Assembly (NCBI GenBank): GCA_946402065.1
Contig: CAMIVR010000035.1
Coordinates: 1-39,682, forward strand
DNA: 39,682 bases
Source of the DNA: an uncultured Brevibacillus sp.
GTDB lineage: Bacteria > Bacillota > Bacilli > Brevibacillales > Brevibacillaceae
Reading direction: 5' to 3'
The notes under the pieces were generated by a model. That model was given only the letters and a program-made list of their open reading frames with translations. It searched no databases and was not told the origin of the DNA. The first letter of the stretch is position 1; every line of letters starts with the position of its first letter. Positions 18,188 through 25,302 of the stretch are shown one piece after another. Made by a program: the position numbers and the translations under genes.

Positions 18188-19003
18188 ATGAAAAAGAGAG
18201 CAAAATGGATGGTTGCCGCTATTTCTACCGTATTGTTTGGTTCACTCCTGCTGTCCGGCTGTGGTTCGTCTTCCAGTAGTGCGCCAGCACCTGCGAACAA
18301 TGGACAGGCTTCCGGAAAGAAAGATTTCACCTATGCGATGAGCGGTTTGTACAAACCGTTCAACTTTACGGAGAACGGCCAGTTGACCGGCTTCGACGTA
18401 GAGATTGGACAAGCTCTGGCGGAAAAAATGGGGATGAACCCGGTTCCGGTCACCAACCCGTTTGAGACGATCATCCAGGGGCTCGTCTCCAAAAAGTACG
18501 ACACGATCATCGGCAGTATGACGGTTACGGAGGAACGGCAAAAAACAGTCGCCTTTACCAATCCGTACTACCGCTCCGGATCTCAGATCTTCGTTGCCGA
18601 GGGAAACACCGATATTAAGTCTCCCGAGGATCTAAAAGGCAAGAAAATCGGTGCGCAAAAAGGCTCCGTCTATCTGGAATGGGCCAAGAAGCTGACCGAT
18701 GAAGATAAAATTACGACGTATGACAGCGATGTGACAGCACTGCTCGACCTGCCGACCGGCCGTCTGGATGCCGTCATCACCGACCAGATGGTAGGCTTCC
18801 GCTTTATTAAGGAAGGCGCAGGGAAAATCAAGGATGTCGGCGAACCGCTGAGCTATGACGAACAGGCCATCGCGGTACGCAAGGAAGACAACGAGCTGCG
18901 TGAACAACTGAATAAAGCGTTGGATGAGATCGTCAAAGACGGCACCTATGACAAAATCAGTGAAAAATGGTTCGGACGCAACATTCTGGGCGAAAAGAAA
19001 TAA
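18188..19003 (+). CDS. Amino acid ABC transporter substrate-binding lipoprotein
   Basis: Extracytoplasmic binding protein of the SBP_bac_3 family with 271 residues. The lipoprotein signal has a basic start (MKKRAKW), a hydrophobic core and the lipobox LLSGC, so it is anchored at the lipidated Cys near residue 25. A Ser/Ala/Pro-rich linker follows. The mature part has the family pattern: GLYKPFNFTENGQLTGFDVEIG, IIGSMTVTEERQKTVAFTNPY, then LKGKKIGAQKGSVY and DAVITDQMVG. ATG 18188 follows CAGGGGG. It lies 22 nt after the ATPase gene and is followed by a terminator hairpin that may set the binding protein above the permease in amount. Confidence 0.93.
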   Translation: MKKRAKWMVAAISTVLFGSLLLSGCGSSSSSAPAPANNGQASGKKDFTYAMSGLYKPFNFTENGQLTGFDVEIGQALAEKMGMNPVPVTNPFETIIQGLVSKKYDTIIGSMTVTEERQKTVAFTNPYYRSGSQIFVAEGNTDIKSPEDLKGKKIGAQKGSVYLEWAKKLTDEDKITTYDSDVTALLDLPTGRLDAVITDQMVGFRFIKEGAGKIKDVGEPLSYDEQAIAVRKEDNELREQLNKALDEIVKDGTYDKISEKWFGRNILGEKK

Positions 19004-19010
19004 GTAACAA

Positions 19011-19040
19011 AGGGGTGTCTTGGCAGACGCCCCTGTTTTT
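19011..19040 (+). terminator. Intercistronic terminator between binding protein and permease genes
   Basis: AGGGGTGTCT, a TGGC loop and AGACGCCCCT (one G-U) are followed by GTTTTT. It lies inside the operon, so it probably lets only part of the transcription reach the permease gene. Confidence 0.82.
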
Positions 19041-19064
19041 CGACACCGATTTGGGAGTGATACA

Positions 19065-19718
19065 ATGATCTTTGATATTCTCGTGTCAAGCTATCCGCTG
19101 TTTCTCAAAGCGACGTTGCTGACGTTAAAATTAACGGTGGTCGCACTGCTGCTCGGTTGTTGCGTTGGCCTGGTGGTTGCGTTTTTTCGCATCTCCCACC
19201 TGAAACTATTGAACTACATTGCCCACATTTACATTACCGTCATCCGCGGCATGCCCTTGATCGTTCAAATCGCTATCCTCTATTTCGGTATCTCCAGCAT
19301 GATTACGCTGTCGCAGTTTTGGGCAGGCGCGATCGCCCTGGCTATCCACAATGGCGCGTATATTGCCGAAGTCTTTCGCGGTGCCATCCAATCCATCGAT
19401 CGCGGCCAGATGGAAGCGGCCCGATCACTGGGAATGCCTTATCCGCTCGCGATGCGCCGGATCGTTTTGCCGCAGGCCTTTCGGATTGCCATTCCGGCGC
19501 TGGGCAATCAGTTTATCATCGCCCTGAAGGATTCCTCGCTCGTCGCCTACGTGGGGATGCCCGAATTATGGGGCATCGGTCTGAGCACGGCGGCCTCCAA
19601 TTACCGGCAGCTCGAAACCTACATCGTCGTCGGCTTGTACTACCTGGCTATGGTTCTGCTGTTCACGTTCTTTGTCAACAAGCTGGAAGCCAAGCTATCC
19701 ACCAGCCGCAAGAAATAG
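19065..19718 (+). CDS. Polar amino acid ABC transporter permease
   Basis: Inner membrane permease of the HisM/GlnP type with 217 residues and about five membrane helices. The conserved cytoplasmic EAA loop that docks the ATPase is EAARSLGMPYPLAMRRIVLP. The N-terminal amphipathic segment (FLKATLLTLKLTVVALLLG), the RGMPLIVQIAILYFG segment and ALKDSSLVAYVGMPEL are typical. The start ATG 19065 follows GGGAGTG, and a longer reading from 19020 runs through the terminator hairpin. One permease gene is present, so the transporter is probably a permease homodimer. An IclR regulator gene follows 53 nt later. Confidence 0.93.
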   Translation: MIFDILVSSYPLFLKATLLTLKLTVVALLLGCCVGLVVAFFRISHLKLLNYIAHIYITVIRGMPLIVQIAILYFGISSMITLSQFWAGAIALAIHNGAYIAEVFRGAIQSIDRGQMEAARSLGMPYPLAMRRIVLPQAFRIAIPALGNQFIIALKDSSLVAYVGMPELWGIGLSTAASNYRQLETYIVVGLYYLAMVLLFTFFVNKLEAKLSTSRKK

Positions 19719-19771
19719 CGCCCGGTCATTGCATTCACGCCGACAATGTCACTCAATAGGGGTTAGGTAAA

Positions 19772-20509
19772 ATGATTCAATCAATCGACAGAGCGATGAA
19801 AATTATCAATGTCCTCATTTCAGATGAAAATAAAAAGGATTGGCCCATTTCTGAACTAGTAGACGCAACATCGCTTCCGCTCAGTACACTCCACCGGATT
19901 CTGGAGACATTGATTTCCCATGGACTGGTCATGCAAATACCAGCGACAAAACACTACCGGGCCGGCTACAAATGGATGGAGATCGGCTTTCGCTTGCACG
20001 ACACGCTGGATTTCCGCCACCTCGCCCGCCCGGTAATGGAACGGCTCGCCTTAGATGTGGAAGAAAGCATTTATCTAAGCATCCCTGATGGAGACGATTC
20101 GATCCCGATCGAAAAAGTCGACAGTCCGCTAAAAATTCGCATCGCGGAAATTCTTGGCGAGCGCATTCCGATGACGGTCGGCGCACCGAACAAAGCGATT
20201 ATGGCTCACTGGAAACCGGCAGAAGTAGAGCGCATCGTCAAGCGCCAGCTCCCTGTCGACCAGCAGCAGGCCTTCATCAACCAGATCGTCGCGGCCAAAT
20301 CCGCGGGCTACGCGCTTAGCTACGGCGAGCGGACTGAAGGGACGATCGCGATCGCCTCGCCGATCATTGGCTATGGCAACAAAGTGATGGCGGCGCTTTC
20401 GATCAACGCCCCAAGCTTCCGCGTTCCGGAAGAACGGCTGCCGCTGCTGATTGAAAAAGTAAAGGAAGCCGCACTGGAAGTATCGATGAAGCTCGGCATG
20501 ATTTCGTAG
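19772..20509 (+). CDS. IclR-family transcription regulator (transporter-linked)
   Basis: Regulator of 245 residues. An N-terminal winged helix covers about residues 1-65 (SIDRAMKIINVLIS, then LPLSTLHRILETLISHGLV). The C-terminal effector domain follows (HLARPVMERLALDVEES, then GAPNKAIMAHW, AKSAGYALSYGERTEGTIAIASPI). ATG follows AGGGGTTAGG. It is on the same strand as the ABC transporter and may be co-transcribed. Its likely job is control of the transporter or the divergent putrescine genes by a small metabolite. That target is inferred from position only. It ends before a terminator shared with the convergent nitroreductase gene. Confidence 0.9.
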   Translation: MIQSIDRAMKIINVLISDENKKDWPISELVDATSLPLSTLHRILETLISHGLVMQIPATKHYRAGYKWMEIGFRLHDTLDFRHLARPVMERLALDVEESIYLSIPDGDDSIPIEKVDSPLKIRIAEILGERIPMTVGAPNKAIMAHWKPAEVERIVKRQLPVDQQQAFINQIVAAKSAGYALSYGERTEGTIAIASPIIGYGNKVMAALSINAPSFRVPEERLPLLIEKVKEAALEVSMKLGMIS

Positions 20510-20677
20510 CTATTCGCCGCGTACCTCTTTCCACAGATCGGTCCTTCTTTAAGTTTTGGCCGAGATCGATAGACCATTCCGCTTTGTTCAGGCTGTTTTG
20601 TCGATTGTCGACATTTTTAACTCTATCCCATTCTCTGATGAGCATTTTCTGGCTAGCCCGAATCAATGTCTGAAAAT

Positions 20678-20713
20678 AACCGGTGCTCGTCTTGACGGGA
20701 GCAGCCGGTTTTT
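20678..20713. terminator. Terminator between the IclR and nitroreductase genes
   Basis: AACCGGTGCTC pairs with GAGCAGCCGGTT (one bulge) around a GTCTTGACGG loop and is followed by TTTTT on the plus strand. The minus strand side has a weaker T-rich tail. About 170 nt without a gene lie between the IclR stop and this hairpin, and I see nothing definite in them. Confidence 0.75.
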
Positions 20714-20730
20714 GACATGGGTATGATTTT

Positions 20731-21363
20731 TTACCAGGAGTTCCACACGATTACGTCATCGACGGGAAAACGCTGCGTCGGCCGCCCCTGTTTTGTTCCT
20801 TTTCCTACGGAGATGAGCATGATCGGCAAATACCTGGCGGGAATCTTGAATTCGGTTATGAGCTTTCGCCCGTCAAAGCCACCCATTGCACATGTATCAT
20901 AGCCTTTGGACTTGGCTGCGAGCATGAGCTGCATGGCCGCAAGCGACGCGTTGCGAATCGCTTCGTCCCGGGCGATATTGGCCCCGTTGGCGTACGCATG
21001 CTTAATTTGCCCAACCACGATGTTTTTAATTTCCTCGCTCAGGTTGCCGGCTTGCATGGCGTCCGTATAGACGGGTTCAGCATTTTTGTCGGCCTCCAGG
21101 TCACCCAATACAGCGATAACCACAGCGGCCTGGATTACTTGTTGCTGATTGTTCGCGATCGGAAGCAGTCTCGCTTTGACAGCATCTTCGTGGAACACAA
21201 GGAATTTCCAATGTTGCAAATTCCATGATGACGGCGCTTTTGTCGCGAGTGCAATCAGTTCTTTGATTTCTTCCCGGGATAGTTTTACCGTTGGATCGTA
21301 ATGGCGGACAGAGTGACGTTCCGTGACGACTGTGGTAAAATCGGGACTGGCAGCAGTTTTCAT
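20731..21363 (-). CDS. Nitroreductase-family NAD(P)H oxidoreductase
   Basis: Flavoprotein of 210 residues, FMN-dependent, resembling the YdgI/YodC group of small nitroreductases. Conserved blocks are TERHSVRHYDPTVKLS at the N-terminus (Arg-Ser/His-Val-Arg FMN phosphate contacts), ATKAPSSWNLQHWKFLV, AVVIAVLGD, LAAMQLMLAAKSKGYDTC and the C-terminal YLPIMLISVGKG. ATG 21363 follows GGAGG with 9-nt spacing. The 6-residue longer reading lacks one. The physiological substrate is unknown. Such enzymes reduce quinones or nitro compounds. Convergent with the IclR gene and divergent from the epimerase gene. Confidence 0.9.
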   Translation of the reverse strand: MKTAASPDFTTVVTERHSVRHYDPTVKLSREEIKELIALATKAPSSWNLQHWKFLVFHEDAVKARLLPIANNQQQVIQAAVVIAVLGDLEADKNAEPVYTDAMQAGNLSEEIKNIVVGQIKHAYANGANIARDEAIRNASLAAMQLMLAAKSKGYDTCAMGGFDGRKLITEFKIPARYLPIMLISVGKGTKQGRPTQRFPVDDVIVWNSW

Positions 21364-21559
21364 GGTAAATATCCTCCGCAAGAGTAGCGTTTTACTCGTC
21401 TTTAGTATGGCATGAGCTACATGCGGTTATGTCCTCTAATCGCTGCCAGTCATGCTTCCCTCTTCAGTCAACACGTCGGCCAAAAGCATCACGCCGTTAA
21501 TCGTCGGTTTTCCCGGTCGCACCATGCATTGCTGCCCCCTGCCTTTTCCTGGCATATTT

Positions 21560-21588
21560 CTAGCAATCGGACTGATTTCTGGTATAAT
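21560..21588 (+). promoter_or_regulatory. Extended -10 promoter of the epimerase gene
   Basis: TGGTATAAT (21580-21588) is an extended -10 element, with a poor -35 (CTAGCA) 17 bp upstream. It lies about 60 nt before the GTG start. Confidence 0.6.
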
Positions 21589-21646
21589 TTAGTAGATTCA
21601 ATATTTTGAATGTCCAGATCAGGCTGGAATGTGAAAGGGTGAGCTT

Positions 21647-22558
21647 GTGGCGAAAAAGGTTGTTCTCGCAGGTGGATCAGGCTTTTTAGGTCAGTCCCTG
21701 GCTGAATTTTTAACGGCGAAAGGGTATGACGTTATCATCTTAACGAGAGGAGAGTCACAGCAAAAGGACCACGCCCGCTACGTTCACTGGGATGCTGAGC
21801 AGATGGGGGAATGGAGTGCAGAGATCGACGGCAGCTATGCAGTCGTCAACTTTACCGGCAAAAGCGTCAACTGTATTTACACGAAGAAAAATCGGGCGGA
21901 GATCATTTCCTCCCGGCTGCGTTCCGTGCATGTGCTGGCACAGGCTATCCTGGCTTGCCAATCGCCGCCAAACGCTTTTATTCAAGCCGGCTCGCTGGCC
22001 ATTTTCGGAGACACTAAAAAGCTGTGCGACGAGGATGCACCGCATGGATACGGTTTTTCCGTAGACGTTTGCAAACAGTGGGAAAACGCTTTTTTCGCTG
22101 AGGAGCTTGTAGCAACGCGAAAAGTGCTGCTTCGCATCGGATTCGCACTGGGCAAGAACGGAGGAGCGCTCGAGCCTCTGGCGAAGCTGGTGACGTACAA
22201 CCTCGGGGGAACGGTAGGATCGGGGGAGCAGTATATAAGCTGGCTGCACGTGGATGACTTGAACGAAATGTTTTTGACCGCGATCGAAAATGAGCAGTGC
22301 AGCGGCATCTACAATGCGACAGGACCAACGCCTGTTACGAATCGGGAGTTCATGCGCGTGCTGCGGAAGGTCAAGAAAAAGCGCTGGGCTCCTCCCGCTC
22401 CGACACCTTTGGTCTGGCTGGGTGCCTACCTTTTGATGAAAACAGAGCCAAGCCTCGCTCTGACCGGGAGAAACTGCATCCCCAAACGGTTTCTCGACAG
22501 TGGCTTTCGCTTTCGGTACACGGAGCTGGAGCCGGCGTTACTCGATCTCCTTACATAA
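21647..22558 (+). CDS. TIGR01777-family NAD-dependent epimerase/SDR protein
   Basis: Cytoplasmic oxidoreductase-like protein of 303 residues in the atypical SDR group that includes YfhF/YfcH. The N-terminal Rossmann motif is VLAGGSGFLGQSLAEFL. The family signature continues with VVNFTGKSVNC, IISSRLRSVHVLAQAI, QAGSLAIFGD, VCKQWENAF and VLLRIGFALGKNGGAL. The C-terminal DUF1731-type end has NATGPTPVTNREFMRVL and LTGRNCIPKRFLDSGF. The start is GTG at 21647 behind AAAGGGTGA. The substrate is unknown. Downstream lie a weak stem-loop, a strong hairpin and a palindrome. Confidence 0.9.
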   Translation: MAKKVVLAGGSGFLGQSLAEFLTAKGYDVIILTRGESQQKDHARYVHWDAEQMGEWSAEIDGSYAVVNFTGKSVNCIYTKKNRAEIISSRLRSVHVLAQAILACQSPPNAFIQAGSLAIFGDTKKLCDEDAPHGYGFSVDVCKQWENAFFAEELVATRKVLLRIGFALGKNGGALEPLAKLVTYNLGGTVGSGEQYISWLHVDDLNEMFLTAIENEQCSGIYNATGPTPVTNREFMRVLRKVKKKRWAPPAPTPLVWLGAYLLMKTEPSLALTGRNCIPKRFLDSGFRFRYTELEPALLDLLT

Positions 22559-22572
22559 GATTTGCGCCCCTT

Positions 22573-22599
22573 GGCTGCGCCATGCTGTTTGACGCAGCC
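22573..22599 (+). terminator. Possible terminator after the epimerase gene
   Basis: GGCTGCG and CGCAGCC form a 7 bp stem with a 13-nt loop followed by TTTGTC. The U-run is poor. Confidence 0.45.
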
Positions 22600-22625
22600 T
22601 TTGTCGCACTTCGGGCGGGAAATTT

Positions 22626-22656
22626 TGTGTGCGGGACGCAAGCGTACCCGCACACA
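22626..22656. repeat. Strong hairpin between the epimerase and cupin genes
   Basis: TGTGTGCGGG and CCCGCACACA are perfect 10 bp arms. The inner ACGC-AA-GCGT extends the stem to 14 bp with one bulge. It is followed directly by the palindrome TTGTGATCACAA (22657-22668). There is no T-run, so it is not a typical terminator. Confidence 0.6.
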
Positions 22657-22688
22657 TTGTGATCACAAACGATTTCTTGCCCCCGCAC

Positions 22689-22925
22689 CTATTCATTCGG
22701 ATCCGAGCTCCATCCGATTAGGGTATCCGCCCGCTTGAACGCCAGCCGATCTTTGCGCAGCAGCACGACATCCTCATCCGGATAGGTGGCCACATCATCT
22801 GTTACCTGCAATCCGCAATCCAGAATCTCCAATATCTCTTCGCCTGTATTGATGAATTGGTGGGCAATCCCTTTCCCTGCCGGCTTGGCGACAAAATCCC
22901 CATTCATGCTCGTCCATGAATTCAT
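22689..22925 (-). pseudogene. Truncated cupin-domain protein (C-terminal remnant)
   Basis: The 78-residue reading frame holds the C-terminal half of a cupin: GDFVAKPAGKGIAHQFINTG, then EILEILDCGLQVTDDVATYP and WSSDPNE. The N-terminal half of the barrel, with the first metal-ligand motif (GxHxH), is missing. The frame opens with ATG at 22925 in a 4-nt ATGA overlap with the stop of the upstream 314-residue protein gene. It may thus be translated by coupling, but the product would be half a barrel. A deletion probably fused the two genes. A still-expressed small protein cannot be excluded. Confidence 0.65.
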
Positions 22926-23866
22926 GTGGCAACTTGGAAAGATTGCTGATTTTCAACGTCATCTACTCCTTCTGGCGTTTCAGCTGGTGTCTCCGTTGAT
23001 GTTTCCGTTGCTTTCGTTTTTTCTACTTGCATGCACTTTTTGCAATAGCTCCACGACGAGCCCCGCTCGCCGATCACAAAGCTTTTCAACGCGTCGAGAT
23101 TCGCAGCGCATACCTTCTCGTAGGCTGTCGTCCGCTTGCCTTCATCACTTTTGCGCCACAGTCGCGAGCAATTCGCACGGTGAATTTTGTTCATGTCCGC
23201 CTGGCCGTCCGATCCGCCGAAATAATTATACACATACGCCGCCTCATTCTCCCTGCACCAGGCAGCATATGCTTCGTCGTCATGATAGAACCGCTTCAGC
23301 TCCCCTGTCTTCCCGTTTGAATGCTCGTCCTCAAAATACATGTACAAAGTCCCGGCGATGTCTGCTATGCACGCCTTTTTGCTTTGTATGACCGCCGATT
23401 CGCTCAGCAGATAGGCGTACACCTCGACGTTTTTCAGGCGAATGATAAGCAGTGCGTCTTTCAGCTTGCACATGCGCTGAGCGGCTTGCAGCAATTCGTC
23501 GATCCGTTCCTTTTTTCGCACCTGAAAGATGCCGATGGCGTATTGCGGCTGGCATCCCGGTGTATCCGCAAACAGCTTTTCCAGAGTCGCTTCACTTTTG
23601 CGCGAGGTTTTTTCTTTTTCCAGGTGCAGGACGAGCTCTTTCCAGACTTTTCGCTCGGCGTCGTACTGATCCCACCAGGCCAGATCCATCGGGCGCTTGC
23701 TCCGCTCCGAGTCATCTGCGGTCAAGGGCTGATAGCCAAGCATCGACCCGAGCTGCGTAAAGTATTTCCGTTCCGATGAGGCTGCCGCAGTATATCCGTG
23801 TGCGTAATTGAGTTGAAACGTGTGATAGTTCCGTACATACCCGTCAAAAAGCTTCATTAAATCCAT
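22922..23866 (-). CDS. Unrecognised protein with C-terminal His/Cys cluster
   Basis: I do not recognise this 314-residue protein. The start 23866 (MDLMKLFDG) follows GGGGGTGG. An ATG 9 nt later is also possible. The first 220 residues are hydrophilic and mixed alpha/beta with many Lys, Glu and aromatic residues (MDLAWWDQYDAERKVWKELV, YAIGIFQVRKKERIDELLQA, LLIIRLKNVEVYAYLLSE). Residues about 225-280 hold IHRANC, a further Cys at 253 and CKKC at 275-278. This is a His-Cys-Cys-Cys-Cys set that could bind zinc, as in small DNA- or RNA-binding or nuclease-like domains. The last 35 residues are a disordered Thr/Glu/Pro tail. No signal peptide or membrane segment is present. The 3' end overlaps a truncated cupin, so the tail may derive from a deletion junction. 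Confidence 0.72.
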   Translation of the reverse strand: MDLMKLFDGYVRNYHTFQLNYAHGYTAAASSERKYFTQLGSMLGYQPLTADDSERSKRPMDLAWWDQYDAERKVWKELVLHLEKEKTSRKSEATLEKLFADTPGCQPQYAIGIFQVRKKERIDELLQAAQRMCKLKDALLIIRLKNVEVYAYLLSESAVIQSKKACIADIAGTLYMYFEDEHSNGKTGELKRFYHDDEAYAAWCRENEAAYVYNYFGGSDGQADMNKIHRANCSRLWRKSDEGKRTTAYEKVCAANLDALKSFVIGERGSSWSYCKKCMQVEKTKATETSTETPAETPEGVDDVENQQSFQVAT

Positions 23867-23991
23867 CTCGCCACCCCCAGCGTTCAATATATCTTTCCTA
23901 ACATGGAGATTTCTGCAAACGATGAGTCACTTCCTTCCGTACAATTGTCAGATTCCCGGAAATCACTAAAAAAGGCAGTAAACCCGACCAC

Positions 23992-25101
23992 TCACATCTG
24001 AATGATCTGGTTGGAATGCCGATGCGTACGAAGAAAAGCATGCAGCAAGTGACACAGCGATATGACAGACTGTTCGAGAAGCTGTTCATCCAAATACGAA
24101 AAACTGATGCGAAAATGCTGATACTGCTGTTGATTAGGGAAACAGACATGCCCAGGCACATCCATGCTTTTGATTGGTGGAGGGGGCGGTGAGCCAAAAT
24201 AAATGTCGCTGGTCGCGTCGTCTTCAAGGATGATCGAATGATAGCTTTGCGCCAACTCCAGCAACTGAGCTCTTCTTGGGGCGCTCATCACTGTACCCGT
24301 AGGGTTTTGGTACGTTGGATTGGTATAGATGAGCTTGGGCGGACGCGAGTCGCACAGGGCGGCTAAGCGATCAACTCTCATTCCTTCTGCGTCTACAGGG
24401 ATTGTAAATATGGTGGCCCCTCGTTTTCGGAATACGTCGATTGCACAGGGGTAAACAGGTTCTTCAAGGACAACGATGTCCCCAGGGCCGACAAAGGTCG
24501 AGGCGACAATGTCGATTCCCTGCTGCGAGCACGATAAAATCAGGACTTCATCCGGGGTGATGGCTATCTTTTTTTCTTGAAAATACGTAACAACAGCTTC
24601 GCGGAGTTTGATGTCTCCTTGCACCGGACCGTACTCCGTCAGCATCGTCGAATCTTCCAGGGCAGATTGAAACAGCTGTTTGGAAATCCATTCCGATGGG
24701 ATGAGGGATGTATGCAGGGCAGCCATCGACAATTTCGCTGCTTCAAAAGGGGGCGTTTGCATCATCCGCCAATATTGCGCCCGTGGCAAATAATCTGCGA
24801 CGGAGTGCTGCCAATCTGTTGTCGGTTTTTCCATCCGCAAGCCAGCGTTTGCCCTTCTTGCAGACTTTTCCTGAACAAATGTACCTTTTCCTTGAAACCG
24901 ACAGATCAATCCCTCCTGCTCCAGCATTTCATAAGCATGAAAGACGGTCATCAGACTAACTTCCAGGAACCGGGAAAGGCTTCTGACGGAAGGCAGCTTC
25001 TCCCCTTCCTGCAACAAACCGGATTGGATGCGATCCGCAATCGAAGTTCTTATCTGTTCTGCAAGTGTTACACCCGAGTGTCTGTCCAAATTAATATGCA
25101 T
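23992..25101 (-). CDS. MocR-type (GntR/aminotransferase) regulator lacking the PLP-lysine segment
   Basis: 369 residues, about 100 shorter than usual MocR proteins. Residues 1-75 form a GntR winged helix (LAEQIRTSIADRIQSGLLQE, LPSVRSLSRFLEVSLMTVFH). An aminotransferase-like domain follows: TEYGPVQGDIKLREAVVTYF, VLILSCSQQGIDIVASTFVG, VVLEEPVYPC, YTNPTYQNPTGTVMS. After DVPGHV (about 24150) the protein jumps to FRISFSYLDEQLLEQ, which belongs to the very C-terminus of the family. The segment with the PLP lysine (SFSK) and the second half of the active site is gone. The reading frame stays open, so it may be an apo-regulator or a recent decay product. It is divergent from a complete aminotransferase gene, with direct repeats between them. 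Confidence 0.85.
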   Translation of the reverse strand: MHINLDRHSGVTLAEQIRTSIADRIQSGLLQEGEKLPSVRSLSRFLEVSLMTVFHAYEMLEQEGLICRFQGKGTFVQEKSARRANAGLRMEKPTTDWQHSVADYLPRAQYWRMMQTPPFEAAKLSMAALHTSLIPSEWISKQLFQSALEDSTMLTEYGPVQGDIKLREAVVTYFQEKKIAITPDEVLILSCSQQGIDIVASTFVGPGDIVVLEEPVYPCAIDVFRKRGATIFTIPVDAEGMRVDRLAALCDSRPPKLIYTNPTYQNPTGTVMSAPRRAQLLELAQSYHSIILEDDATSDIYFGSPPPPPIKSMDVPGHVCFPNQQQYQHFRISFSYLDEQLLEQSVISLCHLLHAFLRTHRHSNQIIQM

Positions 25102-25220
25102 ACAAACCTCCGCTACTATAGGTTCGCTTGATTAGCCTTACTCTCTCTACGAATTGGTTACGAACAGTTTAGCGCATGACTCCCGAAAAAGATATGATTG
25201 ATTTTTACTGTTGCGAAAAG

Positions 25221-25255
25221 TGTTATAACGTGACCTTTACTGTTATAGACTGACC
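25221..25255. promoter_or_regulatory. Direct-repeat operator for the MocR-type regulator
   Basis: TGTTATAACGTGACC (25221-25235) and TGTTATAGACTGACC (25241-25255) match at 12 of 15 positions with a 20 bp period, about two DNA turns. MocR regulators such as GabR bind direct repeats near the promoter of the divergent gene. The repeats lie 48-82 bp before the aminotransferase start, where its promoter must be. Confidence 0.7.
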
Positions 25256-25302
25256 CGCGTATGCTTACTCTACGAAATCGAATTGAATGAGGAGTGATTC
25301 AT

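Noticed and set aside
20403..20666. Minus-strand open frame of 87 codons after the IclR gene
   Set aside because: Partly antisense to the IclR gene, no ribosome binding site, and crosses no conserved sequence. Left as unassigned intergenic DNA.
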